Below are positions 27,301 through 33,704 of a DNA stretch of 33,807 nt, in pieces (position 1 is the stretch's first letter; each line of letters begins with the position of its first letter). This stretch comes from Bacteroidota bacterium (GTDB lineage: Bacteria > Bacteroidota > Bacteroidia > Chitinophagales > Saprospiraceae). A program made the position numbers and the translations under genes. The notes beneath the pieces are model-generated. The model ran no database searches and was not told the origin of the DNA. It was given only the letters and a program-made list of their open reading frames with translations. The stretch is taken from NCBI GenBank assembly GCA_024642705.1, contig JAHEAQ010000035.1:10809-44615 (forward strand), given 5' to 3'.

Positions 27301-28217
27301 GAAATTCTGAATCTGCATTGAAAATGATGGAATCATTAAAAAATATTAATACAAAATCGGATGTAAAACAGAAGGCAATAATAAATCTGGCAGCACAGCA
27401 AAGAAAAGAGCTAGAAAAGTTGATTCCAGAACTAATAAAACAGCCAGAATTGCGAATAGAAGCGATTCGAGCCATTGCAGCTTACGATAATGAAGAACTT
27501 GGAAAATTGTTATTGATAAATTATTCCAACCTTAATGCAGCTGAGAAGCAAGAAGCTTTGCAAACTTTATCCTCTAGGTCTGTATACGGGTGGCAACTAG
27601 CGAAAGCAATTGAAAATAAATCGATTCCAAAATCAGAAATTCCTGCTTATATAGCAATGCAAATTAGAAGAGTAGTCGGCAATGGGTTTGTTGAAATATG
27701 GGGTCCGATAGATAATGTTACAAGCAATATTGAAACTCAATTAAAAAAATACCAAAGATTGTTAACAGAAGAAAGATTATACAAAGCTGATTATGAACAT
27801 GGACAGGTAGTATATCAGAAAACTTGTTCTCCTTGTCATAAATTGTTTGGAAATGGTGGACAACTAGGTCCTGAACTAACAGGATCTAATCGAACAAATA
27901 TTTCGTATTTACTTAGCAATATTTTGAATCCAAATGGTGAAATTCAAGAAGATTACAAAATGGTGATAGTCTCGACAAATGACGGCAGAATTTATAGTGG
28001 AAATATCATAGCAGAAAATAGTCAAAATATAACATTGAGAACGGTTGGACAAGATGCAATTTCGATCAACAAGTCTAAAATTCAAGATAGAGAGGTGTCA
28101 GATAAATCAATGATGCCTGAAGGCCTTTTGGAAACATTATCAGATAAAGAAATTGTAGATTTAATAGGATTTTTGAAAAAATTGGAACCTAACAAAACCT
28201 TCAAAGAAATAAATTAA
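24303..28217 (+). CDS. DUF6807 (PmoA-like), dehydrogenase propeller, HEAT repeat and cytochrome c fusion lipoprotein
   Basis: A 1304-residue lipoprotein (acceptor Cys19 in 'IIFSCTPQ'). The DUF6807 domain, often named PmoA-like, covers about 40-345 ('SPSHHKHQTGLYWGF', 'FDYGGLFLRMPW'). Next comes the 'membrane-bound dehydrogenase' propeller known from planctomycetes and Verrucomicrobia (about 365-720; 'AAEPMITQPMAFCWDDKGRL', 'WIAENRDYESRQRG', 'HFNPYVYEDIQTIVDHRHRS'), then HEAT-like helical repeats (about 735-1140). The end is a haem-binding cytochrome c domain with CSPCH (1175-1179) and 'SMMPEGLLETLSDKEIVDLI' carrying a candidate Met ligand. All parts are in one uninterrupted frame, so this is a true fusion. 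It likely oxidises or binds a sugar-like substrate and passes electrons through the haem; neither is proven. It lies 110 bp after the other cytochrome gene, and both are probably periplasm-facing or surface lipoproteins. Confidence 0.87.
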   Translation: MNKYFLFQIAVLVLIIFSCTPQNSTNSEKKNDLVSFSISAESEQFLIFKHGFKNPIIIQNVQKDFRPYLHPLTAPNSEVSLTEFSPSHHKHQTGLYWGFTRVNGLGIEKDSLDKWFYVKDKPKNISDGIGRDYFHNPGSDFWQKVGAEVIIGEGPEVKWKTSYNMLDANGKSILLETQTWTLTEKENMYFLKLEWKGEALEDFTVNEFDYGGLFLRMPWKEGVSGEVSNAARQKNNNAEGQRAMWVDAGMEIKGLDKPGHIAIFDHPDNDGFPQSWRVDNQLGIGPVSAREGDWSIKKGEVKSFQHQVVAYSGDRNDIILNDLWGDYAGDKGMYNTASLWGIAQKEAREAKFLSPEEAVKAMTIKEGYKVNIFAAEPMITQPMAFCWDDKGRLWIAENRDYESRQRGFSNFGDSKILILEDSDHDGVVDTKKVFLENIPFPSAIAVGHGGLFLGAPPNLLFAPDSDGDDKADFENIKVLLTGWGIRDRHETINSFHWGPDGWLYGLEGFATPSKIRKPLGKGKIYKHRESFPDDLLEGEGVDINGGVWRYHPLKERFEVVAHGFSNPWGIDYDEKGQLFISACVIPHLFHIIPGGIYQRQGGSHFNPYVYEDIQTIVDHRHRSAHGGARIYQSDAFSSDQQGRIFMANIHEHAVLSDVLTKNGSGFNASHGEDFLLANNAQWIGFSLEVGPDGGIYVLDWHDADICGMEVANKETGRVFRIMPENSKAENWEGRYKDLALFSDEELVNLQSSKSNWHAQRARIILQHRASTKALSESSIFELKRLLIKEKNGSIRLRALWTLFTTNNISTLDLVNLLKDKDEYIRAWAIQFLCEDGLSDNATLDALNQLSKNEKSAVVRLYLASALQKINKDERWNIAQELSKYDKDANDPNIPFMLWFAIEPLIMENHKKALNLAKTSKIPSISNKIARRIVDGGSLNILVDAFKDESKGRKDMLEGLLAGLQNHSDLTEPSNWESVKKVIKLDRNLSQLIEDVDQQFGNSESALKMMESLKNINTKSDVKQKAIINLAAQQRKELEKLIPELIKQPELRIEAIRAIAAYDNEELGKLLLINYSNLNAAEKQEALQTLSSRSVYGWQLAKAIENKSIPKSEIPAYIAMQIRRVVGNGFVEIWGPIDNVTSNIETQLKKYQRLLTEERLYKADYEHGQVVYQKTCSPCHKLFGNGGQLGPELTGSNRTNISYLLSNILNPNGEIQEDYKMVIVSTNDGRIYSGNIIAENSQNITLRTVGQDAISINKSKIQDREVSDKSMMPEGLLETLSDKEIVDLIGFLKKLEPNKTFKEIN

Positions 28218-28351
28218 ATGTATTTTTAATAAATTGTAATTTTTAACATTTGTTGCAGATATAAATTTTTTTATAAAGTATTGATTTGAGAAGAATTACA
28301 GATAATCTGAAGTATTTATTGCATTATTAGAATTAAATTAAAATAAAACGA

Positions 28352-29197
28352 ATGAGAATTGGAATGAATATGCTCCTTTGGACAAATCATGTAACAAATG
28401 ACCATATACCATTAATAGATACAATTAAAGAAATCGGGTATGATGGAATTGAAATTCCTTTAGGTGAGGGTGATTCGAAACATTATAGCATGTTAGGCAA
28501 AGTACTAAGTGAAATGGGTATAAAAACAACAGCTGTAACATCTCTTCTTGAGAATACTAATATTGCTAGTCCTCATAAAAGTATAAGAGCAGCAGGCTTA
28601 GAAAGAATTAAATGGGCTATTGATATGGCAAGTGAAATTAAAGCTGAATTAATTTGTGGACCGATTCATTCTGCTTTTGCTTATTTTACAGGTGTGCCAC
28701 CTACGGAAAGTGAATTGAAATGGAGTGTAGAAAATCTTCAGAAAGCAGGTGAATATGCAGCAAAATCAAATGTTATCCTAGCTCCTGAAGCATTAAATAG
28801 ATTTGAGTGTTATTTGGTAAATACTATGACAGATTTGGGTAAATTATTAGATGATGTGAATCACCCTAACGTTGGTGCTATTTATGATACGCATCATGCA
28901 AACATAGAAGAAAAAAATCAAGGAAAAGCCATCCAAGAAATTTCAAGACATTTGAAGCACGTGCATATTAGTGAAAATGATAGGGGGACACCAGGAGCCG
29001 GTCAAGTAAATTGGGATGAAGTATTTTCTGAACTGGCAAGGATAAATTACCAAGGTTGGGTGACAATTGAGGCATTTAGCAGGGCAGTTCCTGAATTTTC
29101 AAATGCTATCAATGTGTGGAGAGAATTTTCGCCGCCGGATGAAATTTGTCGTAATGGTTTTGATTTTGTAACCAAAATGATAAAGAATAGGAAATGA
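28352..29197 (+). CDS. D-tagatose/D-psicose 3-epimerase-like TIM-barrel enzyme
   Basis: A 281-residue cytoplasmic protein with no signal peptide. Four putative metal ligands are Glu146 ('VILAPEALNRFE'), Asp179 ('GAIYDTHHANI'), His205 ('KHVHISENDRG') and Glu240 ('WVTIEAFS'). Their spacing (33, 26, 35) equals that of Glu152, Asp185, His211 and Glu246 in Pseudomonas cichorii D-tagatose 3-epimerase, which strongly supports this subfamily. Such enzymes epimerise ketoses at C3 with Mn2+ or Co2+. In this locus it might act on 3-keto sugars or ketoses released by the upstream exported enzymes. It begins a close series of four cytoplasmic genes (gaps 26, -4 and 33 bp). Substrate not determined. Confidence 0.88.
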   Translation: MRIGMNMLLWTNHVTNDHIPLIDTIKEIGYDGIEIPLGEGDSKHYSMLGKVLSEMGIKTTAVTSLLENTNIASPHKSIRAAGLERIKWAIDMASEIKAELICGPIHSAFAYFTGVPPTESELKWSVENLQKAGEYAAKSNVILAPEALNRFECYLVNTMTDLGKLLDDVNHPNVGAIYDTHHANIEEKNQGKAIQEISRHLKHVHISENDRGTPGAGQVNWDEVFSELARINYQGWVTIEAFSRAVPEFSNAINVWREFSPPDEICRNGFDFVTKMIKNRK

Positions 29198-29223
29198 TGA
29201 TTTATTTAATAATTTGAAATGAT

Positions 29224-30123
29224 ATGAAAAGACCAAAATTTTCTATTGGCAGTTGGGCATTTTCATTTGGACCATTCGAAAAGAACCCGTGGTCTTTTGA
29301 TAAATTTTTGGCATATGCAAGAAATGCAAAATATGACGGCATTGAAATAAATGGATTTATGCCTCATCCACATCCGGATGTTTTTAACACATTTGCAAAA
29401 TGTAAAGATCTTAAAAATAAAATTGAGGATTTTGGATTGGGTATTTCAGGTTATGCACCTGATTTTAGAGATGTTCCACCTGCAGAAGTTTCTGAGGATA
29501 AGTATTTGGAATTGATTAGAAAAACTGCTGAGTTTTGTAATCATCTAGAAATAAACACATTACGAATTGACACTATAAGTCATCCTAATAGGATGCCCGA
29601 AAATGAATACATCACTAGATTCAATAGGCTCAGTAAAACTTGGCATTCAGCTGCTGAATTATGCTTGGATGCAGGGATTAAACTTGTTTGGGAATTTGAA
29701 CCAGGCTTTTGGCTAAATAAGCCAAGTGAAATTATTGCAATTGTTGAAAATGTTGGGCACAAAAATTTTAAGGTCCTTTTTGATTCAAGTCACGCCTATA
29801 TGTGCTCAGTTATAGGTGCTAGACAATCGGGAGAAAAAGAAACTTTGGAAGGTGGAATAAATGAGTTTGCAAAATTATTAAAAGATCACATTGGACATTT
29901 TCATTTAATAGATAGCGATGGAACTTTGCATAATAATGAGACCAGCACTCATGCACCATTTGGGCAAGGTTTTATAAATTTTCATGAGTTAATTAGAACT
30001 GTCCGTCAAGAAGTGGAAAGTCTTTCATGGTGGTGTTTTGATTTTTGCTTTTGTCCGACAACAGAAGAAGATGGAAAAAAAGCAATTCCATTTGTAGAAA
30101 AAATATTAAAAGAAATAGAATGA
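29224..30123 (+). CDS. Sugar phosphate isomerase/epimerase (TIM barrel) with atypical last metal ligand
   Basis: A 299-residue cytoplasmic xylose-isomerase-like TIM-barrel protein. Probable metal ligands are Glu157 or Glu159 ('LVWEFEPGFW'), Asp187 ('VLFDSSHAY') and His227 ('GHFHLIDSDG'). The final strand reads 'SWWCFDFCFCP', putting Asp273 where the family normally has Glu. The N-terminal barrel strand is 'FSIGSWAFSFGP'. The TGA stop overlaps the ATG of the next gene (ATGA), so the two are translationally coupled. Specific reaction unknown; candidates are epimerisation, dehydration (IolE-like) or C-C/C-O lyase chemistry on keto sugars. Confidence 0.85.
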   Translation: MKRPKFSIGSWAFSFGPFEKNPWSFDKFLAYARNAKYDGIEINGFMPHPHPDVFNTFAKCKDLKNKIEDFGLGISGYAPDFRDVPPAEVSEDKYLELIRKTAEFCNHLEINTLRIDTISHPNRMPENEYITRFNRLSKTWHSAAELCLDAGIKLVWEFEPGFWLNKPSEIIAIVENVGHKNFKVLFDSSHAYMCSVIGARQSGEKETLEGGINEFAKLLKDHIGHFHLIDSDGTLHNNETSTHAPFGQGFINFHELIRTVRQEVESLSWWCFDFCFCPTTEEDGKKAIPFVEKILKEIE

Positions 30124-30917
30124 AATATGCAATTTCTAAAGGAATAAAAATATTTTATCAAATTCGAGGAGTAGGGGATCCATTAGTCTTAATAATGGGT
30201 TTTGGAGCAGATGGGAATACTTGGGAAAAACATGTGCTGGAATATGAAAAGCATTTTTGTTGCCTTTTGATCGATAATAGAGGCATTGGTTTGTCCGGAC
30301 AGCCAGAAGGACCTTATACTACATCAATGATGGCTGATGATGTGATTGCAGTGATGAATCAAGAAAACATAAAAAAGGCAAGAGTTGCAGGAATCTCAAT
30401 GGGAGGCGCAATTACTCAACAATTGGCTATTAATTATCCTGAACGCGTTCAATCTATTGCTTTGATTAGTACTTGGGCAAAATTTAATAATTTTGCTAAA
30501 TCAATGTATTCTAATTTGAAAAGCTTGAGACTTACCAGTGATCCGGGTGTTTTCATGGGATTATTGCAACTTTGGATTTTTGCTCCTCCTTATTTTGAGA
30601 CCAATTTATTGGATTTGGAAGAAGGTAAAATTGGTGCAAGAAATAATTCGAACCCTCAAACCCAAAATGGATTTGAAGGTCAATTAAATGCATGTGTACA
30701 GCACGATGTTATAGACCAATTACATAAAATCAATGTGCCTACTTTAATTACAGTTGGAGATTTGGATATCATGACTCCACCTTCTTTCTCTAAATTATTG
30801 CATCATGGAATAAAGAATTCTTTGTTTGTTAATTTTCCAAATGGAGGGCATGTTCATCATTGGGAAGACTTAGAAAGGTTTAACCAGATTACTACGGAAT
30901 TCTTTTTGAATAATTAA
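30120..30917 (+). CDS. Alpha/beta hydrolase
   Basis: A 265-residue alpha/beta-hydrolase-fold enzyme, cytoplasmic, with no signal peptide. The oxyanion-region motif is 'LVLIMGFGADGNTWE' and the nucleophile elbow is 'GISMGG' with Ser93. The acid is probably in 'TVGDLDIMTPP' and the catalytic His is His244 in 'NGGHVHHWED'. The start is set at 30120, where ATGA overlaps the stop of the preceding isomerase; an upstream ATG at 30045 would add 25 residues (many Arg/Lys) lying wholly inside that gene and unlike the fold. It may remove an ester or lactone from the sugar product, for example hydrolysing an aldonolactone or an acylated sugar. This is inference from context; the fold alone does not give the substrate. 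Confidence 0.87.
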   Translation: MKYAISKGIKIFYQIRGVGDPLVLIMGFGADGNTWEKHVLEYEKHFCCLLIDNRGIGLSGQPEGPYTTSMMADDVIAVMNQENIKKARVAGISMGGAITQQLAINYPERVQSIALISTWAKFNNFAKSMYSNLKSLRLTSDPGVFMGLLQLWIFAPPYFETNLLDLEEGKIGARNNSNPQTQNGFEGQLNACVQHDVIDQLHKINVPTLITVGDLDIMTPPSFSKLLHHGIKNSLFVNFPNGGHVHHWEDLERFNQITTEFFLNN

Positions 30918-30950
30918 GATGCATAAAGAACACTTAAGCCAAATCAAAAT

Positions 30951-31769
30951 ATGGGGAATATCAAAATAGCATGTGAAACATATACGTGGCAGATGCCAGG
31001 TGAGATTTATAAGGGTAGATTAGGTCATATTATGAAAATTATGTCAAAATCTGGTTTTTTGGGTATTGAAGCTGAAACAAGTTTTTTTGGCGATTTTTCA
31101 GATCCAATTAAAATGAAAGAAGAATTGCATAAAAATGATTTAGAACTCGTAGCATTGTGCCATGTGGAAGATTGGTTGCATAATAAAGAAACTGAAGAAG
31201 AAAAAGCAAATTCAAATAAGTGGATTAAATTTTTAGCTCACTTTCCAAAAACGATTTATCTTCCAGTACAAATGCCTGGTCAAAATCGAAATAACCTAAA
31301 AGAACGACAAAATAATCTAATAAGTTGCATCAATAACCTTTCTGAGAGAGCTGCAGATAAAGGGATAAATTGTTCATACCATCCAAATTCGCCTTCGGGC
31401 TCGGTTTTTAGAACCGAAGAAGATTACAAGATATTATTAAATGGCTTGAACAATAAATGGGTTGGATATACACCAGATGTTGGGCATATAGCAAAGGGAG
31501 GAATGGATCCACTTTCAATAATAAAAGAATATCGGAATTTGATAAATTTAGTTCACTATAAAGATATGAACGAAGATTTGAGTTGGGCACAGACTGGGGA
31601 TGGAATCATTGATTTTGTAGGTATCACTAATTTTCTTTTGGAAACCAATTATAAAGGTTGGATTATTATGGAGGATGAATGTGACAAATGCATAACATTT
31701 CCTGATGAAGTAACTTTAGAAGATGGATTTTACATAAATAGAAATATAAAGCCATTGCTCGAAAATTAA
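30951..31769 (+). CDS. Sugar phosphate isomerase/epimerase (TIM barrel), third cytoplasmic copy
   Basis: A 272-residue cytoplasmic xylose-isomerase-like TIM-barrel protein. Putative metal ligands are His144 ('CSYHPNSP'), Asp176 ('YTPDVGHIAKGG'), His202 ('LVHYKDMN') and Glu241 ('WIIMEDE'). The pattern 'PDVGHIAKGGMDP' resembles the inosose-dehydratase/IolE branch more than the tagatose-epimerase branch. It starts 33 bp after the hydrolase and precedes the ThuA-like gene by 41 bp, so it is likely part of the same transcript. With the genes at 17715, 28352 and 29224 it makes four members of this superfamily in 14 kb, each with a different active-site signature, which suggests different steps and not simple redundancy. 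Confidence 0.86.
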   Translation: MGNIKIACETYTWQMPGEIYKGRLGHIMKIMSKSGFLGIEAETSFFGDFSDPIKMKEELHKNDLELVALCHVEDWLHNKETEEEKANSNKWIKFLAHFPKTIYLPVQMPGQNRNNLKERQNNLISCINNLSERAADKGINCSYHPNSPSGSVFRTEEDYKILLNGLNNKWVGYTPDVGHIAKGGMDPLSIIKEYRNLINLVHYKDMNEDLSWAQTGDGIIDFVGITNFLLETNYKGWIIMEDECDKCITFPDEVTLEDGFYINRNIKPLLEN

Positions 31770-31810
31770 TCTATCTTTCATTATTAATATAAACAGAAAT
31801 TAATCATTTT

Positions 31811-32956
31811 ATGAAACACGCAAAATATTTATTTAACACTCTTTTTTTACTATTTCTAACGCTGAGCTGTAATTCCAATAAAGCTGAAGTTCAGGAAGAG
31901 AAATCTGAAAGTATCGAGCAATGGATTACTTATGATGGGAAAAAGGAAATGCCTAAAATCGTTTTAGTTTCTGGTGATGAAGAATACCGTTCTGAAGAAG
32001 CTTTGCCTCAAATAGCAAAAATACTTACTGAACAACATGGGTTTAATTGTACGGTATTATTTGCTCAAGATCCAGAAAAACCTGGTGTTGTAAATCCAAA
32101 TAACACGCATAATATTCCTGGTTTAGAAAAATTAGACTCTGCTGATATGATGATTATTTTTACAAGATTTAGAGCATTGCCAGATGACCAGATGAAACAT
32201 ATTGACAATTTTTTAACATTAGGAAAGCCTGTTATTGGAATGCGTACATCGACTCATGCGTTTATGTTTAGCGATAAAGATAATTTTGAATCCTCATATG
32301 CGCGTTATGGGAATAATTATGGGGAAAAAGATGCGTGGCAAGATGGATTTGGAAGATTAGTGATGGGTGAAAAGTGGATCTCGCATCACGGAAATCATGG
32401 TCATCAAAGCACTCGCGGAATCATTGCAGAAAATGCAATAGACAATGCAATACTGAATGGTATTTCAAATGGTGCATTATGGGTGCCTACAGATGTGTAT
32501 GGCGTTCGATTGCCTTTGCCTGGGGATTCTCAGCCGCTTTTATTAGGTCAAGTAATGGATAGAGAAGGCACAAGAGATGATAACGATATTTTTTATGGGA
32601 TGCGTTCTACAGATCAAAAAATACCAGCTATAATTGAGAGAAAAAATGAAAAAGGAGATTTGACACCACTTGATCAAAATAGTCCTATGATGCCAGTGGC
32701 ATGGACAAAGACTTATCAATTGCCAAATGGTAAAGCTGGTAATTGTTTTTCAACAACAATGGGAGCATCTGCAGATTTGTTAAATGAAGAAATGAGGCGA
32801 TTAATTGTAAATGCCGTTTATTGGGGCTTAAAAATGGACATTCCTGAAAAAGCAAATGTTAACTTGGTTGGAGATTACAAACCATCGCAATTTGCATTTA
32901 AAACGGATGATTATTGGTTGGAAAAGGATTTGATTATTGGTAAAACATTGAAATAG
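31811..32956 (+). CDS. ThuA-domain lipoprotein (trehalose-utilisation-like)
   Basis: A 381-residue lipoprotein (acceptor Cys20 in 'FLTLSC') with a ThuA domain, a class I glutamine-amidotransferase-like fold, over about 45-340. Family features: 'PKIVLVSGDEEYRSEEALPQ', 'LDSADMMIIFTRFRALPDDQ', 'GKPVIGMRTSTHAF', 'GEKWISHHGNHG' and 'MMPVAWTKTY'. ThuA works with the Gfo/Idh/MocA dehydrogenase ThuB on 3-keto-trehalose in rhizobia. Secreted ThuA-domain proteins are very common beside sugar-oxidising genes in Bacteroidota and Planctomycetota, with reactions undefined. It ends the plus-strand series. Its periplasmic or outer-membrane location places it with the exported oxidoreductases and not with the cytoplasmic isomerases just upstream. 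Confidence 0.87.
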   Translation: MKHAKYLFNTLFLLFLTLSCNSNKAEVQEEKSESIEQWITYDGKKEMPKIVLVSGDEEYRSEEALPQIAKILTEQHGFNCTVLFAQDPEKPGVVNPNNTHNIPGLEKLDSADMMIIFTRFRALPDDQMKHIDNFLTLGKPVIGMRTSTHAFMFSDKDNFESSYARYGNNYGEKDAWQDGFGRLVMGEKWISHHGNHGHQSTRGIIAENAIDNAILNGISNGALWVPTDVYGVRLPLPGDSQPLLLGQVMDREGTRDDNDIFYGMRSTDQKIPAIIERKNEKGDLTPLDQNSPMMPVAWTKTYQLPNGKAGNCFSTTMGASADLLNEEMRRLIVNAVYWGLKMDIPEKANVNLVGDYKPSQFAFKTDDYWLEKDLIIGKTLK

Positions 32957-32967
32957 TAATTTAAATT

Positions 32968-32982
32968 AATCTGAATCAGATT
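32968..32982 (+). terminator. Short hairpin after the ThuA-like gene
   Basis: AATCTG, loop AAT, CAGATT: a 6-bp perfect stem 11 bp after the stop at 32956, followed by GCTTCTTC, a poor U-tract. It is the only terminator-like stem right after the operon end, and is weak. Confidence 0.3.
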
Positions 32983-33080
32983 GCTTCTTCGGGTAAATTT
33001 ATTAAATTCCTTAAGCTTATCAATACAAAAAACTATTGCTACTGATGCATTTGTAATTCTAAATATGATTAGAAATCATT

Positions 33081-33272
33081 GATGTCCAATAAAAAATTAA
33101 AAATCTTTTATACTCCTTTGAAATAAGGGATTTTGAAGTGGTCGCCCCTCTAAGGCTTATTTTGTTATTGACATACATTGATACAAACAATTCATTCCTA
33201 CGGGATTTTTTAGCCTAAGTAATGGCTAACTGTTTGTAAAAAGAAATATAAAAATGACAATTAGCTCCGTAG
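33081..33272. repeat. Dispersed-type direct repeat, copy A (structured)
   Basis: About 190 bp that align to 33399-33590 at a nearly constant 318-bp offset. Shared blocks include GATGTC, ACTCCTTTGAAA, ATTTTGAA, GGCTTATTTT, TTATTG, AAACAATTC, GGGATTT, TTTGT and TCCGTA. Copy A keeps complementary segments: ACAAACA (33183-33189) with TGTTTGT (33231-33237), TTAGCC with GGCTAA (33210-33215, 33224-33229), and TCCTACGG (33196-33203) with CCGTAGGA (33267-33274). No open frame covers it. It resembles intergenic repeats carrying CTCCGTAGGA that I recall from other Bacteroidota; that recollection is unverified. Confidence 0.65.
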
Positions 33273-33398
33273 GATCGGTCTTGTCTTAGATAATAGTGAC
33301 ACCAAAATTAGTTGCATGGTTAAAGGCTTTGAAAAAGGGAGCTCTTTTTATTCAATTTTTGCTCAATCAAAAAATGAAAAGATAACTTCTAAAACAAA

Positions 33399-33590
33399 GA
33401 TGTCTAATAAATCAATTTTAAGCCTTTCAACTCCTTTGAAACAAACAATTTTGAACAGATCATCTATTTAGGGCTTATTTTCTTATTGTCAATGTTTGCA
33501 ATAAACAATTCGTCCTTTTTGGGATTTATAGTCTGAGTAAGGGCAATGAGTTTGTGAAAAGAAAAATGAAAAGGATATTGAGTTCCGTAA
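33399..33590. repeat. Dispersed-type direct repeat, copy B (decayed)
   Basis: The second copy of the element at 33081-33272. Length is nearly unchanged, with only single-base indels near 33521, but there are many substitutions. The complementary pairs seen in copy A are mostly broken here: TCCTTTTTG replaces TCCTACGG, TTCCGTAA replaces CTCCGTAGG, and the TTAGCC/GGCTAA stem is lost, though AAAC/GTTT remains. It looks like a decayed relic of the same element. Confidence 0.6.
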
Positions 33591-33645
33591 GCGAGAAATT
33601 TAACCTAACAATGTGAAAAAAAATAATAGCTTAAAATAATAAAAA

Positions 33646-33679
33646 AAATAGCCGCTGTCAATTAAAACAGCGGCTATTT
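33646..33679 (-). terminator. Intrinsic terminator of the SusD-like gene
   Basis: A perfect 13-bp inverted repeat (AAATAGCCGCTGT at 33646-33658 with ACAGCGGCTATTT at 33667-33679, 8-base loop) with a GC-rich core. On the minus strand it is followed by a run of eight T then further T-rich sequence. It starts 26 bp beyond the SusD-like stop, which is the classic position. Confidence 0.88.
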
Positions 33680-33704
33680 CTTATAATTAAACTTTGAAAA
33701 AAGA

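Larger units (their letters stand above)
32957..33704. other. 748-bp gene-free region with diverged repeats and terminator
   Basis: No coding sequence was found. The stretch starts with a small hairpin after the ThuA gene (32968-32982), then carries two diverged direct copies of a roughly 190-bp element (33081-33272 and 33399-33590), an A/T-rich spacer, and a strong 13-bp hairpin terminator facing the minus-strand SusD-like gene. Confidence 0.8.

Noticed and set aside
24303-28217. PmoA-like domain as a methane mono-oxygenase subunit
   Set aside because: The 'PmoA' label for DUF6807 is a naming legacy; the protein is a soluble lipoprotein with no membrane helices like particulate methane mono-oxygenase and no partner pmoB/pmoC genes.
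28255-28280. TATAAA/TTTATA stem near 28260-28276 as a terminator after the fusion gene
   Set aside because: It is a pure A/T 6-bp stem in very AT-rich DNA and is not distinguishable from chance.
30045-30119. N-terminal extension of the alpha/beta hydrolase
   Set aside because: The extra 25 residues lie wholly in the preceding isomerase gene, are rich in Arg/Lys/Asn and do not match the fold, while an ATGA overlap at 30120 gives a natural start.
33197-33205. CCTACGGGA, similar to a conserved 16S rRNA segment
   Set aside because: The surrounding bases do not match 16S rRNA, and the motif belongs to the copy A repeat. There is no rRNA gene here.
33081-33590. CRISPR array
   Set aside because: There are only two long, diverged copies with no short identical repeats, no regular spacers and no cas genes.
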